Positions 12,158 through 24,449 are shown, numbered from the stretch's first letter. The stretch: DNA of 64,000 nt from Haemonchus contortus (GCA_000469685.2 LS997567.1:24929655-24993654); one strand, 5' to 3'. The notes: a model not told the origin generated them from the sequence alone. A program made the numbers and translations.

Positions 12158-14884
12158 ACTTTTTGGAGAAGAAGAGATCGGGTAACGGAACATCTCCCCT
12201 ATCGCGGCATTCTCCCTTGCGGCATGCGGCAAATGTCACTGCAATTACCGTACTTCCGCCAATCGATAGGACGCGGAATTTTTCGTTGATTGCCTTGCTT
12301 TTTCATTAGATTTAATCGTTTTTTCTTCTGTTTGTTTTTCGTTTTCGTGTTTATTAGACTTGATTAATTAGAATGACCCCTCCTATATAAACGACGATCA
12401 ATACCGCATTGGAATTGAAAAGAGCGGCCAGCCAATTCAAATAATTAAAGGAATCCCCACCTCACAAATTGCGTGCTCCAATCTTCCATCGCAATCCCGC
12501 GATAGGCGGCGGGTGCGGCGTCTGCGACGCCGTGTTAGGGCAGAAGTTCCCGGACCCAGAAGAGATCATTCGAAGAAGTGCTTTGAAAATAACTCAAGAA
12601 CTAGCGGTTACAACACCTACTCTGCGACATGAATGTTAAAAGGCGCTCTGGGTGCTATTAGTGTCCTCAATATGCTGACATTTCACTTACTTGACATCCA
12701 ATATGTAGCTCCGGGATACAACAATTATTTGCGACCTTTATGAATTCGCCTTTTCCTGCGAATCAGCAGGAAAAACAATTTTATCCTGATCAATTCCGGG
12801 AAATGGCTCATTAACATAAGATGTTGGATTCTTTATGCTGAGAGGAAGCCACCGTTATCACATTTCAGCGAAGAATTTCTTATTTGAAAAATGCGTACCT
12901 GCATAATCATCAGTGACTTTCAAATAATAATCTTCTTGATATGAAACACATAATAAAGGTTATTAGACATCACTGAAAGCTCACATCAGCTTCTATTGGA
13001 TCGCAAAATAAGCTTAGCGCCTTAAGCAAATTCAATTGACCCACTAGTCATCATCCTTTTATTGAAAGCAACATTAAATACTTTTCGTTCGTAACTGGAG
13101 CATTGAAACGAGTTCTATGTCATGACCGCGCACATTCAGCAAAACTACGTGCATGATAGTCACCAACATTCAGGCATTCGTTGCCGAAACAAAAATCGAA
13201 GGCGAAAAATCCTCCCTTCACCTGCCGCTTTTCATTACTGCGCATTATTATATTTCGCATCTTCACGAATCATTTACCTTCTCTGATGCAGTCCTTTATA
13301 CCGGTCACTATCATCACGAAAACATTAGACGGCTCCCTTTTGCTCGCATGCCACTTAACTGCTGCTCAGCCAAATTGCACTTGGTGCGAGGCAGAGACTC
13401 TACGAAGACTCAAAAAGACTCTTCCACGTTCCTTTCTTAGCATTAAGGCTATTTAGATAGGCCCTACTGGTCAACTTAAACAATATTGACCGTGGCTTGG
13501 CTTGATGCATAAAAGGGCATTGGCACAGCAAATATCATTCACTATCAAGATGCCGTGCGACCGCTCCATCTCAACTCCTGAGCTAGGAGCCGTGATTGAG
13601 CGAGGCCGTTGAAGATTTCGACAATGCCGTGGTGGCGGACGATGCACCCTCGTAGGCTTCATGATGAACGCCGTTCAACTGCTGCATTCCCTTGCAGCTG
13701 GTGCTTCCTCGCCTGCACTATTTGCAGACGACTCACAATGTTCTAGAGAAGCAGGCGAACGTGCTGCTGGCAAGGAGTGCACTGGAGTACAACTGTATGT
13801 TCTGCAACTGCGAAAGAATTGCGTCTCGCATTTCTCAAGTCGGTGCTAGAATTATGTAGATTCCGTGTTTAGAGCAGTTTGTGTATCCCAACTCAATTTA
13901 AGCCTCAGATGCCTGAAGCGGTCTCACGGGACGATTGTAAGGTTTCTGCGCTTGTTGTGGCTCGATCACTACCAGCTGCTATATTACGAGCGAAGCTCTC
14001 AGATGGAGGCGTCACCTTTTGCCGTCTCCAACAAACAACGAGCTGATCTTCGCCATGATCTACATCGCGAAGTCGTCCTCAAGTTTCAACAGGTCATTTC
14101 GCCACCAAGCTGTTGGCGTCACTCAACAAGCCGCCTCTCATTGCCAAAACTGATCAAGAAAATGAACTCGAAGAGTATTTATCGAATTTTATCGTATATC
14201 GTAATGTATCTTCTGCCCGCTAAAGTTTTTGACGACGGCCTTTCCTTCATACTGCAATCATACGACCCTTGTGTGGGTGGGATTGGCTGACTTCACCGGG
14301 AAACACCTTCTGGCTGACATCTCACTACTCACTCCTTCTTTGACGTTCGTCAGGACAAACACAGTCCAGCTCCCCAGCTCCGTGAATTGAAAATTCAATT
14401 GATCTACCTTTCTTTTCACTCGTATGGAAGGGGTATGAAATCAATTTCCTCCTTATTCATATTTATCACATTAAGTTGATTTTTTTTGCATTCGCTGGTG
14501 CAATTCTTATATACACAGTTGCAAAAATAATACTAGTGAAAATTCCGAATCGTGAAATCGATAAGCTTAGTGTGGCAGAGAGGGTCAGCAGTCGATCATT
14601 TGAGCGGGTCGCACCACACGCGACTGAAAAGAGGTGCTAAGAAGCCTGACTGAATGACGTTGCACCTCGTGGCCTCTCCTCTTGAAGAAGTTAATAGTGT
14701 CGAGGCAATTCCACTTTCACTATCACACTGCTTTCATGCGACAATCACTGCAGAGATCACAAGGTTCATCAGGGCATGGTACTGTTCGAGTGGAATATCA
14801 GTGAACGTCTAGGTGTACGTAAATATGTTTGCGTATGTATACATGTGCATATCTACAGATCTTCATCCCTGGGGGACTTTCAGT

Positions 14885-15550
14885 GAAGGATGTCTGTCAA
14901 GTTAATGAAGAGGCTACGTAGGGCGACCCCAGGTGGTGGGTAGGTAACTGGATCGGGTGACTAAAGGTCACGGGTTCGTCCAGAGACGCAGATAGACTTA
15001 GGGGACGAACTCTTTGTTTCTGCTTCCAGCGTACGAAGCTAGCATCGGAAGTGCAGTAAAGACCTGAGTGCAAGATAGGAGGATCAAGTGCGACGTCATT
15101 GGACTGAGCGAGACGAAAAGTCGTTGCCCACTGCACGCTGTATATGAGATTGTAGAAGAACTGTTCCTTGGAACATGGGACAGTAGAGACGCCATTGGCT
15201 TAGGTGTTCACGTCCATATGCACTTGGCCATGAGCATTGATTGGTACGGAACCCTGACAACCCGAATCAGACGTTTGCAATCGAAAAGATGTGGCTCTAC
15301 CCCAGCTCCAACAAAAAGTATGGTCTCGAACAGGATTTACTCATTGACCGCTGCACGCTGTGTTTTAGATTGGAAAAGAGCTGTTACTCGGATGAAGATC
15401 TTGCGCCAATAACGACGAACTTTGAGAAAGCGGAGCGAATGTAAGCCGAACTTGACAGCGTGTGGAAATACTGGCTTACGACTATACACAACGAAGACGA
15501 TATTCACGGAAATGGATCAACCTGGTTCTCCTTTCAAGCTGAGCGGACGA
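14885..15550 (+). pseudogene. RTE LINE fragment, internally deleted (left arm)
   Basis: A leader with CTACGTAGGGCGACCCCAGG is followed by the start of an AP-type endonuclease domain (near 15068: IKCDVIGLSETKSRCPLHA). After about 15410 the reading jumps to a segment from late in the RT domain (KAERM, then an equivalent of the GLRL block). The middle of the element, including the RT active site, is missing. The closest relatives in this window are the copies at 34890-36985, 37120-39650 and 54490-56745. Frames are broken. The mirrored copy is at 16584-17249. Confidence 0.65.
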
Positions 15551-16590
15551 GATTTAGAGATTATTTTCACTTCTTCTCATGCACTACAACGATTTGAACA
15601 TGATCGCCTGTTCCTCAGAATGACATCTATCATTTTGCTGTTCACTCAACATTCTACGGAAATTAGTCTTCCAATCCTTTTCCAGATTCTTTTTACTACT
15701 TTTTATGCTCTACAAGACTTCGAACATAATCTCTTGTAACCCATAATGGCATTTATCATTTTGCTGCTCACTCGATATTTTACAGAAGTTAGTCTTCCGA
15801 TCCTTTCCCATATAATTTTTCCTTCATCACATGAGCAGCAACATTTCGAATACTACCGCCTTTTCCTCACAATGACATCAAAATGATATATTCGTCGTCA
15901 TGTGGAACAGACGGTCGTATTCGAAATCTTGCAGATCATGGGGAGAAGGGAAAATAACATGGCAAAAGACCGAAAAACTATTTTTGCAGAAGGTTGAATG
16001 AACAGGAAAATAAGAAATGTCACTATGAGTAACAGCCGATCGTGTTCGAAAGCTTTTAGAGAATGAGAAGAAGTGATAACTTCTTCCAAAACGTTCTACT
16101 TCATAAAAAAAATAAACCTGGAAAAGGACTATGAAGCTAATTTAAGTAAAATGTACCTCCAAGTCGCTTTATTGTATGAGAATAAGTGAAAAATCTGGGA
16201 AAAAATGACTTGAAGTCTAATTTTTGCAAATGTTTAGTGCGCAGCAAAGTGGAAGATGTCATTGTGAGGAAAAGGCGGTAGTATTCGAAATGTTGCTGCT
16301 CATGTGATGAAGGAAAAATTATATGGGAAAGGATCGGAAGACTAACTTCTGTAAAATATCGAGTGAGCAGCAAAATGATAAATGCCATTATGGGTTACAA
16401 GAGATTATGTTCGAAGTCTTGTAGAGCATAAAAAGTAGTAAAAAGAATCTGGAAAAGGATTGGAAGACTAATTTCCGTAGAATGTTGAGTGAACAGCAAA
16501 ATGATAGATGTCATTCTGAGGAACAGGCGATCATGTTCAAATCGTTGTAGTGCATGAGAAGAAGTGAAAATAATCTCTAAATCTCGTCCG
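15545..16590. repeat. 126-bp tandem repeat spanning the palindrome centre
   Basis: The block TATCATTTTGCTGTTCACTC recurs 126 bp apart on the plus strand (15628 and 15754). It recurs on the minus strand in the right arm (equivalent to 16380 and 16506) and, more diverged, through the central spacer to about 15885. Plus-oriented units run up to 15879 and minus-oriented units run from 15880 onward, so the array reverses direction inside one monomer. About five or six units in total. Confidence 0.8.
15880..16254 (-). repeat. Asymmetric centre of the palindrome
   Basis: These 375 bases have no partner in the opposite arm. They are further, more diverged units of the 126-bp repeat in minus orientation, continuing the right-arm array up to the junction at 15879/15880. 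The right arm is therefore longer inward than the left. Confidence 0.75.
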
Positions 16591-17249
16591 CTCAGCTTGA
16601 AAGGAGAACCAGGTTGATCCATTTTCGTGAATATCGTCTTCGTTGTGTATAGTCGTAAGCCAGTATTTCCACACGCTGTCAAGTTCGGCTTACATTCGCT
16701 CCGCTTTCTCAAAGTTCGTCGTTATTGGCGCAAGATCTTCATCCGAGTAACAGCTCTTTTCCAATCTAAAACACAGCGTGCAGCGGTCAATGAGTAAATC
16801 CTGTTCGAGACCATACTTTTTGTTGGAGCTGGGGTAGAGCCACATCTTTTCGATTGCAAACGTCTGATTCGGGTTGTCAGGGTTCCGTACCAATCAATGC
16901 TCATGGCCAAGTGCATATGGACGTGAACACCTAAGCCAATGGCGTCTCTACTGTCCCATGTTCCAAGGAACAGTTCTTCTACAATCTCATATACAGCGTG
17001 CAGTGGGCAACGACTTTTCGTCTCGCTCAGTCCAATGACGTCGCACTTGATCCTCCTATCTTGCATTCAGGTCTTTACTGCACTTCCGATGCTAGCTTCG
17101 TACGCTGGAAGCAGAAACAAAGAGTTCGTCCCCTAAGTCTATCTGCGTCTCTGGACGAACCCGTGACCTTTAGTCACCCGATCCAGTTACCTACCCACCA
17201 CCTGGGGTCGCCCTACGTAGCCTCTTCATTAACTTGACAGACATCCTTC
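16584..17249 (-). pseudogene. RTE LINE fragment, internally deleted (right arm)
   Basis: Inverted duplicate of 14885-15550, with the same leader, endonuclease start and jump to the late RT segment. It arose with the palindrome, not by a separate insertion, because it lies at the mirrored position and shares the deletion breakpoint. Confidence 0.65.
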
Positions 17250-19977
17250 ACTGAAAGTCCCCCAGGGATGAAGATCTGTAGATATGCACATGTATACATA
17301 CGCAAACATATTTACGTACACCTAGACGTTCACTGATATTCCACTCGAACAGTACCATGCCCTGATGAACCTTGTGATCTCTGCAGTGATTGTCGCATGA
17401 AAGCAGTGTGATAGTGAAAGTGGAATTGCCTCGACACTATTAACTTCTTCAAGAGGAGAGGCCACGAGGTGCAACGTCATTCAGTCAGGCTTCTTTTAGC
17501 ACCTCTTTTCAGTCGCGTGTGGTGCGACCCGCTCAAATGATCGACTGCTGACCCTCTCTGCCACACTAAGCTTATCGATTTCACGATTCGGAATTTTCAC
17601 TAGTATTATTTTTGCAACTGTGTATATAAGAATTGCACCAGCGAATGCAAAAAAATCAACTTAATGTGATAAATATGAATAAGGAGGAAATTGATTTCAT
17701 ACCCCTTCCATACGAGTGAAAAGAAAGGTAGATCAATTGAATTTTCAATTCACGGAGCTGGGGAGCTGGACTGTGTTTGTCCTGACGTACGTCAAAGAAG
17801 GAGTGAGTAGTGAGATGTCAGCCAGAAGGTGTTTCCCGGTGAAGTCAGCCAATCCCACCCACACAAGGGTCGTATGATTGCAGTATGAAGGAAAGGCCGT
17901 CGTCAAAAACTTTAGCGGGCAGAAGATACATTACGATATACGATAAAATTCGATAAATACTCTTCGAGTTCATTTTCTTGATCAGTTCTGGCAATGAGAG
18001 GCGGCTTGTTGAGTGACGCCAACAGCTTGGTGGCGAAATGACCTGTTGAAACTTGAGGACGACTTCGCGATGTAGATCATGGCGAAGATCAGCTCGTTGT
18101 TTGTTGGAGACGGCAAAAGGTGACGCCTCCATCTGAGAATTTCGCTTGTAATATAGCAGCTGGTAGTGATCGAGCCACAACAAGCGCAGAAACCTTACAA
18201 TCGTCCCGTGAGACCGCTTCAGGCATCTGAGGCTTAAATTGAGTTGGGATACACAAACTGCTCTAAACACGGAATCTACATAATTCTAGCACCGACTTGA
18301 GAAATGCGAGACGCAATTCTTTCGCAGTTGCAGAACATACAGTTGTACTCCAGTGCACTCCTTGCCAGCAGCACGTTCGCCTGCTTCACTAGAACATTGT
18401 GAGTCGTCTGCAAATAGTGCAGGCGAGGAAGCACCAGCTGCAAGGGAATGCAGCAGTTGAACGGCGTTCATCATGAAGCCTACGAGGGTGCATCGTCCGC
18501 TACCACGGCATTGTCGAAATCTTCAACGGCCTCGCTCAATCACGGCTCCTAGCTCAGGAGTTGAGATGGAGCGGTCGCACGGCATCTTGATAGTGAATGA
18601 TATTTGCTGTGCCAATGCCCTTTTATGCATCAAGCCAAGCCACGGTCAATATTGTTTAAGTTGACCAGTAGGGCCTATCTAAATAGCCTTAATGCTAAGA
18701 AAGGAACGTGGAAGAGTCTTTTTGAGTCTTCGTAGAGTCTCTGCCTCGCACCAAGTGCAATTTGGCTGAGCAGCAGTTAAGTGGCATGCGAGCAAAAGGG
18801 AGCCGTCTAATGTTTTCGTGATGATAGTGACCGGTATAAAGGACTGCATCAGAGAAGGTAAATGATTCGTGAAGATGCGAAATATAATAATGCGCAGTAA
18901 TGAAAAGCGGCAGGTGAAGGGAGGATTTTTCGCCTTCGATTTTTGTTTCGGCAACGAATGCCTGAATGTTGGTGACTATCATGCACGTAGTTTTGCTGAA
19001 TGTGCGCGGTCATGACATAGAACTCGTTTCAATGCTCCAGTTACGAACGAAAAGTATTTAATGTTGCTTTCAATAAAAGGATGATGACTAGTGGGTCAAT
19101 TGAATTTGCTTAAGGCGCTAAGCTTATTTTGCGATCCAATAGAAGCTGATGTGAGCTTTCAGTGATGTCTAATAACCTTTATTATGTGTTTCATATCAAG
19201 AAGATTATTATTTGAAAGTCACTGATGATTATGCAGGTACGCATTTTTCAAATAAGAAATTCTTCGCTGAAATGTGATAACGGTGGCTTCCTCTCAGCAT
19301 AAAGAATCCAACATCTTATGTTAATGAGCCATTTCCCGGAATTGATCAGGATAAAATTGTTTTTCCTGCTGATTCGCAGGAAAAGGCGAATTCATAAAGG
19401 TCGCAAATAATTGTTGTATCCCGGAGCTACATATTGGATGTCAAGTAAGTGAAATGTCAGCATATTGAGGACACTAATAGCACCCAGAGCGCCTTTTAAC
19501 ACTCATGTCGCAGAGTAGGTGTTGTAACCGCTAGTTCTTCAGTTATTTTCAAAGCACTTCTTCGAATGATCTCTTCTGGGTCCGGGAACTTCTCCCCTAA
19601 CACGGCGTCGCAGACGCCGCACCCGCCGCCTATCGCGGGATTGCGATGGAAGATTGGAGCACGCAATTTGTGAGGTGGGGATTCCTTTAATTATTTGAAT
19701 TGGCTGGCCGCTCTTTTCAATTCCAATGCGGTATTGATCGTCGTTTATATAGGAGGGGTCATTCTAATTAATCAAGTCTAATAAACACGAAAACGAAAAA
19801 CAAACAGAAGAAAAAACGATTAAATCTAATGAAAAAGCAAGGCAATCAACGAAAAATTCCGCGTCCTATCGATTGGCGGAAGTACGGTAATTGCAGTGAC
19901 ATTTGCCGCATGCCGCAAGGGAGAATGCCGCGATAGGGGAGATGTTCCGTTACCCGATCTCTTCTTCTCCAAAAAGT

Positions 19978-20539
19978 TTAACCCATTGACGACCATGCAG
20001 TCCACATATGGACTGCAGTTGCATTTTTTGTTTTATTCGACTGAATTTCTATTTTTCCAACTCTTCTTCTCAAAACATTACATCAAACCTAAATGAAACT
20101 AAGTACAGCGTGGTCCTAGAAATCTTCTGATTTTGCAATTGTAAAGGTGTTTTTTTCAAAGGAGTACATTACTTTGGTGAGTTTTCCGTTCTTTGAACAA
20201 CTTCAAAAAATGAGATATTTTGAAAAGACGTTCGTCGTTAGCATGGCCTAATGCGAAGCTCGTAAAAATCCCCTGAAACGATTTGTGGTGATGATTAACA
20301 AATTGGCGGTCGCGCCTTTTACATTGTCCTTACATTAACTTTTAACTTCGCTTATAACAGTAGTTGGAAGCGAATGACTCCTGGACCACGATGCTCCAAG
20401 ATATTCTAGAACATTGTGAGCTAAGCTGATACTCGAAAGCATGAAAAGATTATAAGAACACCTGTTGAATAATATAAATACTACAGGAGCAGGATATAGA
20501 GTGGCCCGCCGGCGGGCCACGCGGTCGTCAATGGGTTAA
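19978..20539. mobile_element. piggyBac-like MITE (right arm copy)
   Basis: Mirrored copy of 11596-12157, with TTAA borders, the same 13-bp inverted ends and both subterminal hairpins. It has a few point differences from the left copy. Its position at the exact mirror coordinates shows that the MITE was present before the palindrome formed. Confidence 0.82.
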
Positions 20540-21890
20540 TAAAATCGTTTCCGATGTTATAGATCTCGCCGTAAGGTGCTTTCAGATGCATTTTGTTAGC
20601 AAATATGTGGGGTGCCAACAGACACTTTAAGGCAATCACAATTTTGCGCCGAGTGCTCACAATTGCATCTTACTCTACCTAACACGTTGCAAGAGTGTTT
20701 TCCGTTTGTTTTTGACTACTACGTTCTACTAGTACCCGAGAATGAGACGGCATAGCTAGGCTCACTTTGTTTGAAATTGCGAATATTTTGTTTACAACTG
20801 CATTCGCAGGTTTCCGAAGAGATATCGTTGTGATATTGACCTCCTCTGTTACCTTGACGTATGGTTTCATAAATACAGTGAACATCTTTTTTCGACCGAG
20901 CAGCACTTATTCGATACAGAACGAGACGGTAGGAACCCATCGGGGACGCTGAATGATCTAGAATATTCCTTTCCATACTGAACCAGGACCTAGCCCCTAG
21001 GGGGAGCATGCTGGCGTTGATTACAAACATGCACATACTAGTCCGCCTCAGGCGCTTATGCCATCAGAGAAGCCCGGATACTCATGGAATATGCTAAGTT
21101 CGATTTCACGGTCTCACTAGCATGAAGAATTTTGCTTTTATATGCAGTGCATGTCCCAGCGAACGCACATCTTTTGAAGTATTAGACTGTGTCTTCGCTG
21201 ATCTCATGCAAGTCTCTGTTGATTTCATGCAACTTTAAAATCTTTTCTGTTCTCGTGAACGAACGCGAAACAGGTATCTTTTTGCAGTTGTTGAAAGGCA
21301 GTTCACGATTACATTCATGATGACTCCTATTTTGTATGCGACTAGACCTGATGATACAGAGAAAAGTGGTGACCTTGACATAGGAGCTTCTACAACAGAA
21401 GAACAACATTTTGACCGCTGCTGTCTTCCATTTCTACCTTGGAATGTTTTTTCGAAGACTATGCAAGAAACGACCTTGGATTGTTTTTTCGAAGACTATG
21501 TAGGGAAATGATATGTTAATTAAGAGGCAATGCACGAACAAAAGAATGATAGCTGTTGTTACAGTGGGACCCATCGCTAACAACGTGGATTACCCACCAA
21601 GAGGACGTCGGATTCATGTATCTCCTAATCGTTTGCGGAATTCAGTCACTAACATCTTTGTCTAGAGGTAAGATGGGTACGTTGTACTTGAGTGAAATAG
21701 TCCGTAGTCGGTATTGTAGTACTGTAGTATTGTAGTTTGCGATGTCACGTGTTGAAATGTCCCTGCGATAGCTGGGACCTTCACAGTTTGATTGCTGGGA
21801 GCTTCTAAGCTATCAAAATCGCTCGTGTCGTATGCAGCTATTTTCATTCTGCAAAAACGGCCGTGTGTTGGGTGGTCCAAGGTTCTGCCC

Positions 21891-21937
21891 AAATTCGGTA
21901 CTTACCGGCGTATCTCTGCTCGGTAAGTACCGAATTT
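21891..21937. repeat. Perfect 17-bp hairpin with 13-base loop
   Basis: AAATTCGGTACTTACCG (21891-21907) is followed by 13 bases and then the exact reverse complement CGGTAAGTACCGAATTT (21921-21937). It lies 57 bp outside the right palindrome arm. The function is unknown. It could be the fused ends of a small inverted-repeat element or a structured RNA element. Confidence 0.7.
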
Positions 21938-21939
21938 CC

Positions 21940-23660
21940 AAAAGAAGTAGCTTCTTAACGATCTTTGATCGGTCCTATGGTTTAGCATAAGCACCTTTGC
22001 TGATCGTTTAGGGCAATCCGTGGAGGCTCTTGTTAGTCATTTTCCCATATAGCCAGCTTCTCTTCGGAGTAAGGTCTTGTTCAACCGATATAAGGTTTGC
22101 CTTTTTAAGCTGTCTCGCTTGCTTGCTCAAAATTAATTTTTTGACTTTTTCTCACTAACGTTAGATATTCTATTTCCCAGCTGTCCAGAATTCGCTAACT
22201 ACATCTTTTGAGAAGCGAAATGCTTCCAATGCTTGTTTTTCCTACTGGATACATTCGGCGTTGCGATCTAGGGAGTGCAAATTAATATTTTCCTTTTTAA
22301 AAGTGGAGGTTTTACAGGTCCCCGTAGAAGGTCGAAGGGGGGGGGGGGGGCTGAATAAGCACTCAGTTGTTTGGTATGTGCAATACGATATCAAAGAGCA
22401 ACCCGTCGTACCATTTTTCTTGAGAGGTGAGGCACGTGTATAAACACACGTACATTTGTTCCTCTGTTCTGAGGGCAGCCTCACACAATAGCAAGCAATT
22501 TTTTCCAGTTTGTGAGGATGAATTGGTCTTTTGTGAGAAGAGGCATTGAAGGTGCACCAATGGTAATCCTTGATAGCGTTTGCGAATATTGCAATTGCTC
22601 ACTTCTTTCATAATATAGCCGCTGCACGCGGCAGTCAGAACCGTTGTTCGATAACTGATAAAGAAAAGGTCTTTACCGCAACCCACACTGCTGAGTTCGC
22701 CTCTTTGATGATCAGTTGCGCTGGCACCGACTGCTCTAGAATGAATATGGGTGTCTTTAAGTCGCATGATATCGTCGCGTTTTGCAATCAGAATGAATGA
22801 CGGATAGTACCATTATGATCGAGAATAACGTCTAATGTACTTGCGCAGTTTTGCAGTGCTCGTATTTTTGCGTTCCCGCTTGATCTGAAGTAAATCTTGG
22901 AGAACGACGTCAAGGGCAGGAATTTCTGTGCATGCTCGGTACTCTGATAGAATATTCACTGGGGAATGTGAACGCCAATTGTCTTGATCATTGCAAACTT
23001 CAACTATCGCGTTCATCGCACGACCCGGCCATGTTTAAGCGTTCTTTGCTAGTTAACGTGGGCCCTCCATCTAGCCGCGGTTGTTAATTTGCTGAGCCGA
23101 TAGGCTTCTTGTACCGGCGTCGGTGGGGGTATTGGAGGTGACGACGTGTGAAATGATACAACGACACCGTTTTTTGAGTTTTTCTTCGACTTTATTGTTT
23201 GATTTTTGCTTTGGTAAGGATACAGACAGTTTCCGGAAGTTTCGATCCAGTAACGTGATATTTCACTATCCAGAGGGTCAATCTGTACTGTGCGTGTTTA
23301 ACTGCTTCGCATGTTCATCACTCATAGTACAGATTGATTAGGGCGTATTGTCATGAGAACTCCGTCGAGCTCCACCGAGGTGTGTGCGGCGTGTCTTTTT
23401 TGGAGCCAGTTTAGCCTTTCCGCAAACTGATGGTGCGACGAAATTTGCTGTTCAACCATGTAGATGAGGGCAGGCTGCGATTGCTGCGTCGCTAGCCTCG
23501 GGAAATAACCACATGCGGTTTCCGTCAACCAAGAACTTATTGGGCAAGGCACAAGGCACATATATTATATTGTACATGCATATATAAGCGTTATTGACCT
23601 CTGATTATAAACAATTTCATCTTTCGCGAATATGAGGAGCTAGAAATTTTTTCATCGGTT
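21940..23660. other. No gene recognised
   Basis: No protein family was identified on either strand. A 14-base G run lies at 22337-22350. The lower part (about 23320-23660) may be an extension of the BEL/Pao remnant that follows on the minus strand, but no domain could be named there. Confidence 0.4.
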
Positions 23661-23664
23661 TTGC

Positions 23665-23880
23665 TCAAAGATTTCGCATCATTGATTTGAGCTGAACCGG
23701 TAGTGCTCCAGTCGAACCTAGGAGATCGTGAGCGGAACTCATTCGGTTCACAATATCCTTCTTTGTGGCGTACTCTTGGTGGACACCTAAAAGTGAGCTG
23801 GAAGGGTCCATTTTGGTATTGTAGCGAACACCTAGCAATTTGTTGGAACCGGATTCGAGCTTGTCTCCCACAGGTGCACT
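23665..23880 (-). pseudogene. BEL/Pao retrotransposon pol remnant, downstream part
   Basis: Minus-strand frame with KLLGVRYNTKMD, TKKDIVNRMSSAHDLLGSTG and ALPVQLKSMM. This is the block in BEL/Pao (Pao-type) polyproteins after the reverse transcriptase core that usually reads LGI.WN then TKR.IL..ISS..DPLG..SP...K. It is a short open segment with no start of its own, so it is a relic. The upstream half of the same element lies at 25289-25570. The two halves are separated by a dispersed repeat and a mariner element. Confidence 0.65.
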
Positions 23881-23929
23881 ACCAATCAGAGCGCTCGGCT
23901 AACGCAGAGCTTCCTCATTCTTGTGATAA

Positions 23930-24447
23930 AGTTGTAATAGTCGGCAAACCGCCCGTTCCCTCTTCGGAACAAATGATACTTTTCGGAACACGACGGAGAC
24001 TGTCACATGCAAATGGTATTCAGTATGTGACGATGCTTAGCCTTATAATTAGAAGACTCGATCGGTTGCTGTTCATCTTGAAAATAATGACACATTGAAG
24101 ATTCGGCCGATCCGAACTTAATATTTTTGCTCACGCCCGCCTCTCGTCGGCGGAGAGTAGTCCTGCCACCCATTATCAGTGTTCTCATGTTTGAAAATAA
24201 TGACCCATTGAAGGTTCAGCTGATCCGAGCTGAATATTCTGCCCACGCCCGCCCCTGCGGGCGAAGTCTAGTCCTGTCATATATTATCAGTGTTCCCATA
24301 TTGCCTCTTGTACTCCTACTAAATTCGAGCTCTCTAGTACTAAATTTGAGCTCTCTAGTTCATTAGAAGCAGGAGTTATGAATTTCCGTTCAAACACACA
24401 CACACATACACACAAACCAACAGGCGCAGTTAGCGCGCTACACATAT
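23930..24447 (+). repeat. Dispersed repeat R2, copy 1, with internal tandem unit
   Basis: Contains two roughly 114-bp tandem units, each with TTGAAAATAATGACCCATTG and a following GC-rich CGCCCGC...GCGGGCG hairpin-like block. It then runs into GAGCTCTCTAG, GGAGTTATGAATTTCCG, a (CA)n stretch and a TAGCGCGCTACA end. The same order of blocks occurs at 51425-51700 (front part) and 54085-54490 (rear part, ending GTAGCGCGTTATATG). No coding capacity is seen. This looks like a non-autonomous interspersed repeat. Confidence 0.7.
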
Positions 24448-24449
24448 TA

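Larger units (their letters stand above)
10302..15879 (+). repeat. Left arm of an 11.5-kb palindrome
   Basis: Every position x in this arm pairs with the reverse complement at about 32135 minus x (32134 near the centre, because of small indels). The outer edge is CACGAGCGATTTTGATAGC at 10308, answered at 21809-21827. The inner edge is AATGACATC at 15871-15879, answered at 16255. Only scattered substitutions and 1-2-bp indels separate the arms, for example an 8-T versus 7-T run near 14480 and a 2-bp indel near 14640. The arm contains a piggyBac-like MITE (11596-12157), a GC-rich segment near 12490-12550, an RTE fragment (14885-15550) and 126-bp tandem repeats (15545-15879). No host gene is recognised; open frames occur in both arms only because the arms are copies. 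Confidence 0.95.
16255..21833 (-). repeat. Right arm of the 11.5-kb palindrome
   Basis: Inverted copy of 10302-15879 with about 99% identity by eye. The outer end is GCTATCAAAATCGCTCGTG at 21809-21827; the sequence beyond (from about 21834) has no match on the left side, where satellite DNA lies instead. The differences from the left arm are scattered and do not cluster in any open frame. They include three changes within about 20 bp near 18130-18150 and single bases near 17788, 19508 and 19543. Confidence 0.95.

Noticed and set aside
13865..14290. 141-codon open frame present in both palindrome arms
   Set aside because: Presence in both arms follows from the duplication and is not independent conservation. 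No domain, splice context or family was recognised.
22337..22350. G14 run as a regulatory or quadruplex element
   Set aside because: A single homopolymer run, which may also be a sequencing artefact. No second G-run context supports a defined structure.
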